Assembly (NCBI GenBank): GCA_051746665.1
Contig: JBNJFG010000002.1
Span: forward strand, 1 to 64,000
Direction of reading: 5' to 3'
DNA from: Halanaerobium sp051746665
Lineage (GTDB): Bacteria > Bacillota > Halanaerobiia > Halanaerobiales > Halanaerobiaceae
DNA: 64,000 nucleotides
Below, piece by piece: positions 34,203-43,215 of the stretch; within the stretch, counting starts at the first letter, position 1; each line of letters begins with the position of its first letter. Both the position numbers and the translations under genes were made by a program. Below the pieces are notes generated by a model. It worked only from the letters and a program-made list of their open reading frames with translations. It did not search any database and was not told the origin of the DNA.

Positions 34203-34904
34203 ATGTGGATTCTTAAAACAATAGAAAGTTTTAATTACGCAATTGCTGGTTTAATTCATGCGATTAGAACCCAAAAAAACATGCAAATTCATTTAATAGC
34301 TGCAATTTTTGTTTTAGTCTTTAGTCTTTTATTTGATTTAAGTCGGGTAGAGTTGTCATTGGTAATCATTGCAATTTCTCTTGTGATTTTTGCTGAATTA
34401 ATTAATACAGCTGTAGAAATAATAATTGATATCCTGACCCAGGATTATAGTTTTAAAGCAAGAATTGCTAAAAATATAAGCGCTGCTGCAGTAGTAGTAG
34501 CAGCAGGAAATGCAATTTTTATTGCTTATTTGGTTTTTTTTAAAAAAGCGCAGGAATTATCATTAAATTTAATATTTAATTTAAGACATGAACCTCTTCA
34601 TTTAATTTTTATTAATCTATTTTTGATATTTATTCTGGTAATTACCTTAAAATCAGTATTTAGCAGTGGGACACCTTTAAAAGGTGGAATAATTAGTGGA
34701 CATAGTGCTCTTGCAGCATCTGTTGTCTTGATTATTTGGTTTTTAACTGAAAGTTTACTTGCGTTTTCTTTAGCACTAATACTTGCTTTTTTAACTGTAC
34801 AGAGCAGATTAGAAGCGGGAACCCACTCATTAAAAGAAATATTTTTAGGTATTTTACTCGGCAGTTTTATTACAATCTTTATTTTTTATTTTTTCAGAAT
34901 TTGA
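34203..34904 (+). CDS. dgkA: Fusion of undecaprenol/diacylglycerol kinase with a PAP2-type phosphatase domain
   Basis: A 233-residue membrane protein, about twice the length of a normal DgkA. Residues 1-115 are a complete DgkA domain (NYAIAGLIHAIRTQKNMQIH, and FAELINTAVEIIID with the catalytic glutamates). Residues 125-233 are a compact PAP2 domain with SGH (165-167) and SRx5H (S201, R202, H208), followed by Glu at 212 where Asp is usual. No clear KxxxxxxRP motif is seen; a Lys-Gly stretch near 157-160 may replace it. Kinase and phosphatase in one chain could interconvert undecaprenol, its phosphate and possibly its diphosphate, the carriers for cell-wall synthesis. This role is inferred. Confidence 0.85.
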   Translation: MWILKTIESFNYAIAGLIHAIRTQKNMQIHLIAAIFVLVFSLLFDLSRVELSLVIIAISLVIFAELINTAVEIIIDILTQDYSFKARIAKNISAAAVVVAAGNAIFIAYLVFFKKAQELSLNLIFNLRHEPLHLIFINLFLIFILVITLKSVFSSGTPLKGGIISGHSALAASVVLIIWFLTESLLAFSLALILAFLTVQSRLEAGTHSLKEIFLGILLGSFITIFIFYFFRI

Positions 34905-34934
34905 TTATTTAGTTGACTGTGGAGGAGATTTGAA

Positions 34935-36191
34935 ATGTATTTAGAGTTAAGTTCGTTTTTTGTATTAATATTATTGTCTGCCTTTTTTTCCGGTTCAGAA
35001 ACAGCCTTTATGTCTGTTAATAGAATCAAAATCAAGGAAAAAGTTCAAAGGGGAGATGAACATGCAGCCAGGGTTGATAAGTTATTGCATAACCAAACCA
35101 GGTTATTAACTACGATTCTTATTGGTAATAATTTAGTCAATATAGCAGCTTCCTCCATAGCTACAGCTTTATCTATTGAGTTATTTGGAAGTAAGGGTGT
35201 TGGGATTGCTACTGGTGTAGTTACATTATTGATCTTAATTTTTGGTGAAATTACACCTAAATCTTTGGGGAACAATCATGCGATTGATTATGCAAAAGCA
35301 GCTTCGGTCCCCCTATACTATTTAGAAATAATTTTATCACCATTTATTTATCTTTTCACAAAAATTGTTAATCTTTTTGTTAAAGATAAAAGCTTGATTT
35401 CTTCAGCTTTTTTAAGTGAGGAAGAAATAAGGCGCTTTGTTGATGTAAGCCAGAGAGAGGGTGTCATTAAAGAAACTGAACAAGAAATGATACAGAGTGT
35501 ATTTGAGTTTGATGATACTCTAGTTAAAGAAATTATGATACCAAGAATTGATATGGTTTGTATAGAAAAAAATTCTTCTTTAAGTGAGTTAATAAAAATG
35601 GGAGTTAAAAAGGGACATTCCAGAATTCCTGTTTTTGAAGAATCAATAGATAATATTATTGGTTTAATATATATTAAAGATCTTTTGGAGTTGTTATTAG
35701 AAGAAAAAAGCGATGTTGATATTGAAGAATTTGTTAAACCTATATATTTTATTCCAGAAGGAAAACCAATTAATCAATTATTATCTGAAATGAAAGAAAG
35801 AAAAGAGCACATGGCTGTTGTTGTAGATGAGTATGGTGGTACTTCTGGTTTGATTACAATTGAAGATTTATTAGAGGAAATAGTTGGGGATATTCAGGAT
35901 GAATTTGATTTAGAAAAAAGCTATATAGAAGTAATTGATGATAATACATTGATGCTCGATGGTAGAGTTGATATTGAAGAATTAAATAAATATTTAGAAG
36001 ATCCACTGATAGAAAGTGATAATTATGAAACAGTAAGTGGTTTAATTTTATATTATTTAAATCGATTACCTGTAAAAGGAGAAAAATTAGAATTAGAAGA
36101 TACAACCTTTGTTATTGAAAATATTATTGATAATAGAATTAGAAAAATCAAGTTAATCAGTGACCAATCCATAAAATTTGAGGAAGAGTAA
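34935..36191 (+). CDS. CNNM/HlyC-CorC family transporter with CBS domains
   Basis: A 418-residue membrane protein: DUF21/CNNM transmembrane domain (about 1-175, starting FSGSETAFMSVNRIK), a pair of CBS domains (about 200-325, IPRIDMV and VVVDEYGGTSGLITIEDLLEEIVG) and a C-terminal CorC_HlyC domain (about 340-415). CNNM proteins transport or regulate Mg2+, and the CBS pair senses nucleotides. The old name 'hemolysin' is not informative. It has its own ribosome binding site TGGAGGAG and follows dgkA by 30 bases. Confidence 0.92.
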   Translation: MYLELSSFFVLILLSAFFSGSETAFMSVNRIKIKEKVQRGDEHAARVDKLLHNQTRLLTTILIGNNLVNIAASSIATALSIELFGSKGVGIATGVVTLLILIFGEITPKSLGNNHAIDYAKAASVPLYYLEIILSPFIYLFTKIVNLFVKDKSLISSAFLSEEEIRRFVDVSQREGVIKETEQEMIQSVFEFDDTLVKEIMIPRIDMVCIEKNSSLSELIKMGVKKGHSRIPVFEESIDNIIGLIYIKDLLELLLEEKSDVDIEEFVKPIYFIPEGKPINQLLSEMKERKEHMAVVVDEYGGTSGLITIEDLLEEIVGDIQDEFDLEKSYIEVIDDNTLMLDGRVDIEELNKYLEDPLIESDNYETVSGLILYYLNRLPVKGEKLELEDTTFVIENIIDNRIRKIKLISDQSIKFEEE

Positions 36192-36212
36192 TAATTGTTT
36201 AGAGGTGAAATA

Positions 36213-37301
36213 ATGAAATCAAAGTTATATTTACTGTTGACACTGCTGTTTATAACATTAATGCTTTTAACTGCCTGCAGCTTTGGGGGAGAACAGCCGC
36301 CAGCAGAAAAAGAAGAAGTTACTCAAAAAAAAGAATTAAGTGAAGAAGAATTAGAAAAAGAAATAGAAAATATTGAAGAAGAATATGAAGAAGAAATATC
36401 GGAAGCAGAAAGTTATGAAGAAGATTTTGAAATGCTGTCACCATTTACAGGGTTGGGAGTTGATACCACCTATTATAAACATGCTGTTGCTGCTTCAATA
36501 GAGAATTCACCGGCAGCAAGACCACAAAGTGGTCTGGATAAAGCTGAAATAGTATATGAGTTTATGTTAGAAGGTGGAATAACAAGGTTTTTAGCAATTT
36601 TTTGGCCTGAAATACCAGAGAAAATAGGTCCAATAAGAAGTGCTAGACCGGCTTTAATTGAGACTTCACAGTTTTATGATGCGTTATTTCTTCATGCAGG
36701 TGCCAGCCCACGTGGATTTGCTCTACTTACTGTTAATGATGTTTTACATTTAGATCAACTTTATAAGAGTCAATATTTCTGGAGAAGCAGCAAAAGATTA
36801 GCACCACATAATCTTTATTCTGGCAGAGAACCTTTAAAAAATTATTTAGAAAATCTTTCAGAAAAAGAATATCAGGAACAGTTTAACTTTTTAACCGCTT
36901 CAATTATAAGTAATTTTCAAAAAGCAGAAAATATAACAATCGATTATTGGGGCTCATATTCAGTAATATATGAATATGACAGTTTAGATAATAATTATTT
37001 AAGATTTTTAAATGATAAATCAACTCCCCATCTGGTAGAAAGTGATGAGCAGTTAAAAGCAAAAAATATTATAGTTCAATATGTTAAAACTTCTACTATA
37101 GATGATGTTGGTCGACAGGAAATTGATCTAAAATCTGGTGGTGAAATGCAGTTATTTAGAGATGGAATTGTTATTGAAGGGAAATGGGAAAAGCGCAATC
37201 AAAAAATTATATATTTAAATTCTGCTGGTGATGAAATAGAAATTAATCCCGGGCAGACATGGATTCAAGTAGTTCCAAATGGAACCGATATTAATTATTA
37301 A
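36213..37301 (+). CDS. DUF3048 (YerB-like) lipoprotein
   Basis: A 362-residue exported lipoprotein. The signal peptide ends in the lipobox LTAC with lipidated C22; a glutamate-rich linker (about 30-72) leads to the DUF3048 domain with FTGL, ENSPAARPQSGLDKAEIVYEF (described in part), and a C-terminal GQTWIQVVP. The domain is common in Firmicutes; its function is unknown, possibly cell-wall related. ATG 36213 is chosen on AGAGGTGA (36200-36207) and on the resulting classical signal peptide. It sits between a CNNM transporter and cdd. Confidence 0.88.
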   Translation: MKSKLYLLLTLLFITLMLLTACSFGGEQPPAEKEEVTQKKELSEEELEKEIENIEEEYEEEISEAESYEEDFEMLSPFTGLGVDTTYYKHAVAASIENSPAARPQSGLDKAEIVYEFMLEGGITRFLAIFWPEIPEKIGPIRSARPALIETSQFYDALFLHAGASPRGFALLTVNDVLHLDQLYKSQYFWRSSKRLAPHNLYSGREPLKNYLENLSEKEYQEQFNFLTASIISNFQKAENITIDYWGSYSVIYEYDSLDNNYLRFLNDKSTPHLVESDEQLKAKNIIVQYVKTSTIDDVGRQEIDLKSGGEMQLFRDGIVIEGKWEKRNQKIIYLNSAGDEIEINPGQTWIQVVPNGTDINY

Positions 37302-37332
37302 AATTATGAAGTAATAGTGTGAGGTGTTAGTA

Positions 37333-37752
37333 ATGGATCAAGAAATTAAAGAAAAAATGTTTAAAAAAGCAAAAGAGGCGCAAAAAAATGCTTATGTACC
37401 ATATTCAGAATTTCCATTAGGAGCGGCAGTTTTAACTGAAGATGGTTCAATATATACAGGAGTAAATATTGAAAATGCATCTTTTAGCTTAACAAATTGT
37501 GCTGAAAGATCGGCTATATTTACAGCAGTTTCACAGGGGGAACGTAAAATTAAGGCCCTATTAATAGTAAGTTCTACTAAAAATCCTGTACCACCTTGTG
37601 GAGCCTGTCGTCAGGTTATTCAGGAATTTGCTGATGGGGATATTGAAGTAGTAATGATGACTGCAGAGGGTAAAGAACTAACAATGACTAGTACAGAATT
37701 ATTACCTGGTGCCTTTAGTAACAATGATTTGGTGAAAAACAATGAGCTATAA
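37333..37752 (+). CDS. cdd: Cytidine deaminase
   Basis: A 139-residue homotetrameric-type deaminase converting cytidine and deoxycytidine to uridine forms. Zinc ligands and catalytic Glu are clear: C56-A-E58 in NCAERSA and PCGAC with C89 and C92. GAGGTG at 37321-37326 supports ATG 37333 over the GTG at 37324. Its end overlaps the start of era by 11 bases. The ybeY-dgkA-cdd-era order is conserved in Firmicutes, here with a transporter and lipoprotein inserted. Confidence 0.95.
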   Translation: MDQEIKEKMFKKAKEAQKNAYVPYSEFPLGAAVLTEDGSIYTGVNIENASFSLTNCAERSAIFTAVSQGERKIKALLIVSSTKNPVPPCGACRQVIQEFADGDIEVVMMTAEGKELTMTSTELLPGAFSNNDLVKNNEL

Positions 37753-38623
37753 ATCTGGATTTGTAACAGTTATTGGTAGACCAAATGTTGGTAAATCGAC
37801 TCTTGTTAATACTTTAGTTGGAGAGAAAATTAATATTATATCTCCCAGGCCGCAGACAACAAGAAATAGTATAAAAGCAATTTATACAGAAACTGATGGG
37901 CAGATAATTTTTATTGACACTCCAGGTATCCATGAAGCACGTAATGAACTGGATAAATTTATGCAAAATGAAGCATATAACAGCCTTGATGGAATTGATG
38001 TAATAATTTTTATTTTAGATGGCAGCACCTATTGGGGTAAAAATGATGAATTGATCTATAATCAGATTAAAAATAGTGATCAAGAAATTATCTACGTTAT
38101 GAATAAAATTGATAAAATATCTAATAAAGACTTAATGAAAAAACAAAAAAATTACAGTCAAAAAGTGGGTAAAGAAGTTATTCCTATATCTGCTTTAAAT
38201 AATAAAAACACTGATAATTTATTAGAAAAAATATTTTCTAATTTACCTGAAGGTCCTCAGTATTATCCTGAGGATATGATAACAGATCAAATAGAAAGAT
38301 TTGTGTTTGCAGAAATGATTAGAGAAAAAATATTTTATTTAACTCGCGAAGAAGTTCCCTATGGTGTAGCAGTATTAGTTGAAGAAGTTAAAGAAAGAAA
38401 AAATGATGATTACTACATCAGAGCTAACATTTATGTAGAAAAGAAATCTCATAAGGGGATTATTATTGGTAAGAATGGTAAGATGTTAAAAAAGATTGGG
38501 AGTTCTGCCCGAAAAGAAATAGAAGATTTAATGCAGACTAAAGTTTATCTTGATCTCTGGGTTAAGGTTCTAAAAGACTGGCGTGAAAAAGATAATTTAC
38601 TCAAAAGAATGGGTTATAAATAA
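37742..38623 (+). CDS. era: GTPase Era
   Basis: A 293-residue essential GTPase for 30S assembly. G1 GRPNVGKST is at 12-20, G3 DTPG follows near residue 60, G4 is NKID, and a C-terminal KH domain (IIIGKNGKMLKKIG) binds the 3' end of 16S rRNA. The start lies inside cdd (11-base overlap), which implies coupled translation. Together with ybeY upstream it forms an rRNA maturation set. Confidence 0.96.
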   Translation: MSYKSGFVTVIGRPNVGKSTLVNTLVGEKINIISPRPQTTRNSIKAIYTETDGQIIFIDTPGIHEARNELDKFMQNEAYNSLDGIDVIIFILDGSTYWGKNDELIYNQIKNSDQEIIYVMNKIDKISNKDLMKKQKNYSQKVGKEVIPISALNNKNTDNLLEKIFSNLPEGPQYYPEDMITDQIERFVFAEMIREKIFYLTREEVPYGVAVLVEEVKERKNDDYYIRANIYVEKKSHKGIIIGKNGKMLKKIGSSARKEIEDLMQTKVYLDLWVKVLKDWREKDNLLKRMGYK

Positions 38624-38707
38624 ATTTATTGCAGGACTATGACAAAGTTTGTAGAATAATAATATTGATAAAGCAAAAATATAAGAATTTAAGGAGTGGT
38701 TTTAAAA

Positions 38708-39391
38708 ATGGCGATCAAACCTCGTGATATGGCTAAAATGATTGACCATACAAATTTGAATCCAACAGCAACTGTGGATGATATTAAAAAGTTGTGTAAG
38801 GAAGCAAAAGAACATGAATTTGCTTCAGTCTGTGTCAATCCAATATATGTTCCTCTAGCTGCAAAATTATTAGAAGAAAGTTCAGTTAAGGTAACTACAG
38901 TAGTGGGTTTTCCTTTAGGGGCCAATGCTACAGAAGTAAAATCATTTGAAACTAGAAATGCTATTAAAAATGGTGCCCAAGAAATTGATATGGTAATGAA
39001 TATTGGTGCTTTTAAATCAGGTGCTTATGAGATTTTCAAAGCAGATATTAAGTCTGTTGTGGATGCTACTAAAAAAGCAGGTGTCAGTTCTGACATTATT
39101 GTAAAAGTTATTTTGGAATGCTGTTATTTAGATGAAGAAGAAATTGTTAAAGCTTGTGAAATGGCTAAAGATGCCGGTGTTGATTTTGTTAAAACTTCAA
39201 CTGGTTTTGGTGATTATGGTGCTAGAGTTGAGGATGTTGGTATAATGCGTAAAACTGTCGGAAGAGATGTAGGTGTTAAAGCATCTGGAGGAATTAAAAA
39301 CTTCGAGCAGGCTTTAGAAATGCTTGATGCAGGTGCTAATCGTATAGGTGCAAGCTCTGGAGTAACAATTGTAACAGACGATGAGGAATAA
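38708..39391 (+). CDS. deoC: Deoxyribose-phosphate aldolase
   Basis: A 227-residue class I aldolase that splits 2-deoxyribose-5-phosphate into acetaldehyde and glyceraldehyde-3-phosphate in nucleoside catabolism. The Schiff-base lysine is K162 in FVKTSTGF, and the proton-relay lysine is K191 in GVKASGG; IDMVMNIGA contains the catalytic Asp. AAGGAGTGG fixes ATG 38708. A possible weak promoter (TTGCAG 38629, TAGAAT 38652, 17 bases apart) lies upstream. It is placed between era and recO, as in several Firmicutes, and complements cdd in nucleoside use. Confidence 0.95.
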   Translation: MAIKPRDMAKMIDHTNLNPTATVDDIKKLCKEAKEHEFASVCVNPIYVPLAAKLLEESSVKVTTVVGFPLGANATEVKSFETRNAIKNGAQEIDMVMNIGAFKSGAYEIFKADIKSVVDATKKAGVSSDIIVKVILECCYLDEEEIVKACEMAKDAGVDFVKTSTGFGDYGARVEDVGIMRKTVGRDVGVKASGGIKNFEQALEMLDAGANRIGASSGVTIVTDDEE

Positions 39392-39407
39392 TTGGGAGTT
39401 GAATTAA

Positions 39408-40172
39408 GTGGCAACCTTTGAGACAGAAGCATTAGTCTTAAAACAATTTGATTTAGGTGAGTCAGATCGTCTGATAACTTTATATACCAGAGAAAAGGGT
39501 AAATTAAAGGCAGTAGCTAGAGGAGCCCGGAAGGGAAATAAATCTCGCTCCGGACTTGTGCTGCCATTTAGTTACCATAATTTTATTTTATATCAAGGGA
39601 AATCACTGGCTAAAATAAATCATATTGAATCTATAGCTATGAATTCTAAGTTAAGAGAAGACTTAGATTATATGGCTTATGCCAGTGTTGTTTCCGAATA
39701 TATAGAACGGGCCGGGCTGGAAGATGAAGCTGATCAGGCTCTTTTTTCGCTTCTAGTTGTTATTTTAGAAAAAATGGCTCAGGCAGATAAAGAAGAGCTG
39801 CTTTTTTATTTAACAGTTTTTAAAGCAAAATTACTGCTTTTATTGGGAGTAAAACCAGAAATTGAGAACTGTACAGTTTGCGGAGAAAAAGTTGATTTAA
39901 ATGGATCAACTCCACTTAGTGTGGAAGAGGGTGGCTCAATTTGTAAAAATTGTTTTAATAATAAAAATCAACATACCCTTTTTTCTTTAAATGAAATGAG
40001 AGCTTTATATAAAGTTACTTTTGCAGAAATATCTCAGTTAAAAGCGGCTCATTTTTCAACAAATATATTAGAAAAAATCAATGAAGTTACAGAAAAATTT
40101 TTAATTTATCATCTTGACTTAAAGCCTAAATCGTTAACTTTTCTCCATACAATAAGAAAAATGAATAATTAA
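39408..40172 (+). CDS. recO: DNA repair protein RecO
   Basis: A 254-residue recombination mediator with an N-terminal OB fold (TEALVLKQFDLGESDRLITLYT), a helical core and a C-terminal zinc motif with CTVC and CKNC (two CxxC pairs near residues 158 and 182). RecO with RecR loads RecA onto SSB-coated DNA. The start is GTG 39408 behind TTGGGAG. A terminator follows. The era-recO-glyQ order is conserved. Confidence 0.94.
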   Translation: MATFETEALVLKQFDLGESDRLITLYTREKGKLKAVARGARKGNKSRSGLVLPFSYHNFILYQGKSLAKINHIESIAMNSKLREDLDYMAYASVVSEYIERAGLEDEADQALFSLLVVILEKMAQADKEELLFYLTVFKAKLLLLLGVKPEIENCTVCGEKVDLNGSTPLSVEEGGSICKNCFNNKNQHTLFSLNEMRALYKVTFAEISQLKAAHFSTNILEKINEVTEKFLIYHLDLKPKSLTFLHTIRKMNN

Positions 40173-40187
40173 CCAACTAAGTTTTTG

Positions 40188-40217
40188 CCTTGTCCTTGAG
40201 GATAAGGTTTTATTTTA
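40188..40217 (+). terminator. Terminator after recO
   Basis: CCTTGTCC (40188-40195) pairs with GGATAAGG (40200-40207) over 8 bp (one G-U) around TTGA, followed by TTTTATTTT. It lies between recO and glyQ. No T-box features were seen around it. Confidence 0.7.
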
Positions 40218-40255
40218 GCAAAAAATTTAAAAAGAGTACGAGAGGAAGTGTATTT

Positions 40256-41104
40256 ATGAATTTCCAGGAAATTATTTTTTCATTGGATAAATTTTGGAGT
40301 GATCAGGGATGTGTAATTGAACAGCCCTACGATATTGAGGTAGGTGCAGGTACTATGAGTCCTTCAACATTTTTGCGTTCATTAGGAGGAGAAGCTTGGG
40401 ATACAGCTTATGTTCAGCCCTGTCGTCGCCCAACAGATGGTCGTTATGGAGATAACCCATACCGTCTGCAGCGTTATTTTCAGTATCAGGTAATTATGAA
40501 ACCATCTCCAGATGATATTCAAGAAATTTATTTAGACAGTTTAAGAGCATTAGGTATTGAACCTAAAAAACATGATATTCGTTTTGTAGAAGATAACTGG
40601 GAATCGCCAACACTTGGAGCCTGGGGTTTAGGCTGGGAAGTCTGGCTTGATGGAATGGAAATAACTCAGTTTACATATTTTCAACAAGTCGGTGGATTTA
40701 AGGCTGATCCGGTAACTGTAGAAATAACATATGGTTTAGAAAGAATAGCTATGTATTTACAGGAAGTTGAAAATGTATATGATTTAACCTGGGTTGAAGG
40801 AGTAAAATATAAAGATATTTATCATCAAAATGAGGTTGAGCAGTCTAAATATAATTTTGAAGTAGCAGATATTGATCGTTTATTTGAAATGTTTGATATT
40901 TATGAAGCTGAAGCTGAAAATTCACTGGCAGCAGAATTATCACTGGCAGCTTATGATTATACTTTAAAATGTTCACATACATTTAATCTTTTAGATGCAA
41001 GAGGAGCAATTAGTGTAACTGAAAGAACAAGATTTATTAAAAGAGTTAGGAAACTGGCTCATGAATGTGCAGCCAGCTACTTAAACTCAGGAGATCAGGA
41101 GTGA
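40256..41104 (+). CDS. glyQ: Glycyl-tRNA synthetase alpha subunit
   Basis: A 282-residue class II catalytic subunit of the bacterial alpha2beta2 glycyl-tRNA synthetase. It starts MNFQEIIFSLDKFWSDQGC and has motif 2 YVQPCRRPTDGRYGDNP and the later TYFQQVGG. ATG 40256 is chosen on GAGGAAGTG just upstream; a longer frame from 40190 would run through the terminator hairpin. The glyS start is 5 bases after its stop. Confidence 0.96.
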   Translation: MNFQEIIFSLDKFWSDQGCVIEQPYDIEVGAGTMSPSTFLRSLGGEAWDTAYVQPCRRPTDGRYGDNPYRLQRYFQYQVIMKPSPDDIQEIYLDSLRALGIEPKKHDIRFVEDNWESPTLGAWGLGWEVWLDGMEITQFTYFQQVGGFKADPVTVEITYGLERIAMYLQEVENVYDLTWVEGVKYKDIYHQNEVEQSKYNFEVADIDRLFEMFDIYEAEAENSLAAELSLAAYDYTLKCSHTFNLLDARGAISVTERTRFIKRVRKLAHECAASYLNSGDQE

Positions 41105-41109
41105 TAAAG

Positions 41110-43173
41110 ATGGCAAAAAATTTAATTTTTGAAATTGGAACTGAAGAGATGCCTGCTGCGTCTATGAAGAAATTTAGAGAAGATTATTATAAAACAGCAG
41201 CGGCAATATTTGAAAATAATAATTTGAAATATGAAAAAATGAATGTTCATTCTACACCTCGAAGACTTGTTTTAGCTGTCAATTCTTTAGCTGAAACCCA
41301 GTCAGATAATAAGGAAACAGTCAGAGGTCCGGCCGCAAATATTGCATTTGATGATAATGGGAACCCTACTAAAGCAGGAGAAGGTTTTGCACGCGGTCAG
41401 GGTGTAGCTGTAGATGAATTGGTAGAAAAAGATGGGTATTTATATGCTGAAAAAGTAGAAAAGGGTAAGAAAACAGCAGATATTTTACCTGATATTTTAA
41501 AGAAAATTGTAGATCAAGTACCTCTACCAAAAGCCATGCGCTGGGGCAGTGTGAAAATGGAATTTATCAGACCGATAAAATGGCTGCTTCTTTTATTTGG
41601 TCAAGAACAGCTTGATATAGAAATAGCTGGTGTAGAAAGCTCTAATTATAGTATTGGTCATAGATTTTTAAGTAAAGGTAAAATAAAAATAAATAATGCA
41701 AAAGAATATTTTTCAACTTTAGAAGAAGCTTCCATTATTGTGCAGCAGGATGCCAGAAGAAAAATAATCAAAGATCAAATCAATAATTTAGAACTATCTG
41801 GTCAAGCGGTTATTAAAGATTCTCTATTAGCAGAGGTAATTGATTTAATTGAATATCCTACTGCTTTTAAGGGTAGTTTTTCTGAAGAATATTTAAAATT
41901 ACCAGCAGAAGTTTTAATTACTGCAATGGAAAAACATCAGCGCTATTTTCCAGTGATGAATGGAGATAATCAGCTTCAGGCTGAATTTATTGGTGTTCGT
42001 GACGGTGGTAGTGATTATCTTGATGAAGTTATTTCCGGTAACAAGATGGTTTTAAAAGGTAGATTAGATGATGCCCAATTTTTCTTTGCTGAAGATCAGA
42101 AATATGGATTTTTAAATAGAAGTAAAGATATTAAAGATATAGTTTTTCAGAAAGATATAGGTAGTGTATATCAGAAAGTAGAAAAATTACAGAAAATAAC
42201 TGCTGAAATTGCAGAAATTTTAGATTACGAACCCCAAAGAAAAGAAATGGCAGTTAGAGCAGCTGAGCTCTGCAAAAATGATCTCGCTACAGAAATGGTT
42301 AATGAATTTGCTAATTTACAGGGTTTAATGGGTAAAGAGTATGCTCTTTTAGAAGGTGAAGCTTCAGAAACTGCAGAAGCTATTTTTGAGCATTACTTAC
42401 CGCGGTTTGCTGGAGATCAATTACCAGATACAAAAAGTGGAACAGCACTTGCTGTGGCTGAAAAATTATTTAATTTAAGCAGTCACTTCTTATTGGGGAA
42501 TATTCCAAGTGGTTCTCAAGACCCTTTTGCACTAAGAAGACAGGCAACTGGTCTGCTTAGAATTATTCTTGCTAATAAATTTGAAATTAATATTGATCAG
42601 ATAATTAAATTATCAATGGAAATTGTAGAAATTAATTTAGAAAATTTTGATACTGCTGCTTCAGAATTAAAAGAATTTATCAAGCAGCGGCTTGAGAACT
42701 TACTATCAGAAGAAAATGTTAGATATGATATAATAAATGCTGTCATTAATATTAATGATCATGATTTGCTTGATATTTATCAAAGAGCTCATAAGCTGAT
42801 GAGTTTTAGATCAGAGAATTCAAAACTATTTATAGATTTAATTCGAGGTCTAGTTCGTGCTAAAAATATCAGTGGAAAAGCAGAAAACAATTTAGAGATT
42901 GATGCAGGACTATTAGTAGAGGATGAAGAAAAAGAACTATATAAAGCAGTTAACCAGCGAGAATCAAAAATAAAAGAATCCTTTAATTCTAAACATTATC
43001 AGCAAGGATTATATCTACTGGTAGAACTTAAAGAATATATTGATGCTTTTTTAGACAGTGTGATGGTTATGGTAGATGATCAAAAAGTTAAAAATAATCG
43101 TCTGGCTCTGCTGTCTTGTATTTCAGAATTAATGTCAGAGGTTATGGATATTGAAGAAATAGCCTTAGATTAA
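41110..43173 (+). CDS. glyS: Glycyl-tRNA synthetase beta subunit
   Basis: A 687-residue beta subunit that binds tRNA-Gly and is needed for activity. It begins MAKNLIFEIGTEEMPA, contains the MEKHQRYFPV and SGSQDPFALRRQATG signatures, an HD-like region and a C-terminal anticodon-binding (DALR-like) domain. CAGGAGTGA overlaps the glyQ stop and precedes ATG 41110. The two-gene form marks the clostridial/Bacillus-type cluster. Confidence 0.96.
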   Translation: MAKNLIFEIGTEEMPAASMKKFREDYYKTAAAIFENNNLKYEKMNVHSTPRRLVLAVNSLAETQSDNKETVRGPAANIAFDDNGNPTKAGEGFARGQGVAVDELVEKDGYLYAEKVEKGKKTADILPDILKKIVDQVPLPKAMRWGSVKMEFIRPIKWLLLLFGQEQLDIEIAGVESSNYSIGHRFLSKGKIKINNAKEYFSTLEEASIIVQQDARRKIIKDQINNLELSGQAVIKDSLLAEVIDLIEYPTAFKGSFSEEYLKLPAEVLITAMEKHQRYFPVMNGDNQLQAEFIGVRDGGSDYLDEVISGNKMVLKGRLDDAQFFFAEDQKYGFLNRSKDIKDIVFQKDIGSVYQKVEKLQKITAEIAEILDYEPQRKEMAVRAAELCKNDLATEMVNEFANLQGLMGKEYALLEGEASETAEAIFEHYLPRFAGDQLPDTKSGTALAVAEKLFNLSSHFLLGNIPSGSQDPFALRRQATGLLRIILANKFEINIDQIIKLSMEIVEINLENFDTAASELKEFIKQRLENLLSEENVRYDIINAVININDHDLLDIYQRAHKLMSFRSENSKLFIDLIRGLVRAKNISGKAENNLEIDAGLLVEDEEKELYKAVNQRESKIKESFNSKHYQQGLYLLVELKEYIDAFLDSVMVMVDDQKVKNNRLALLSCISELMSEVMDIEEIALD

Positions 43174-43215
43174 AAATTAGTTACAGATTAAAAATAAGTC
43201 AAAGGGGTGAGTATT

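Noticed and set aside
40173..40255. Possible T-box leader before glyQS
   Set aside because: No specifier loop or TGG-containing T-box sequence is visible; the only structure is the terminator hairpin after recO.
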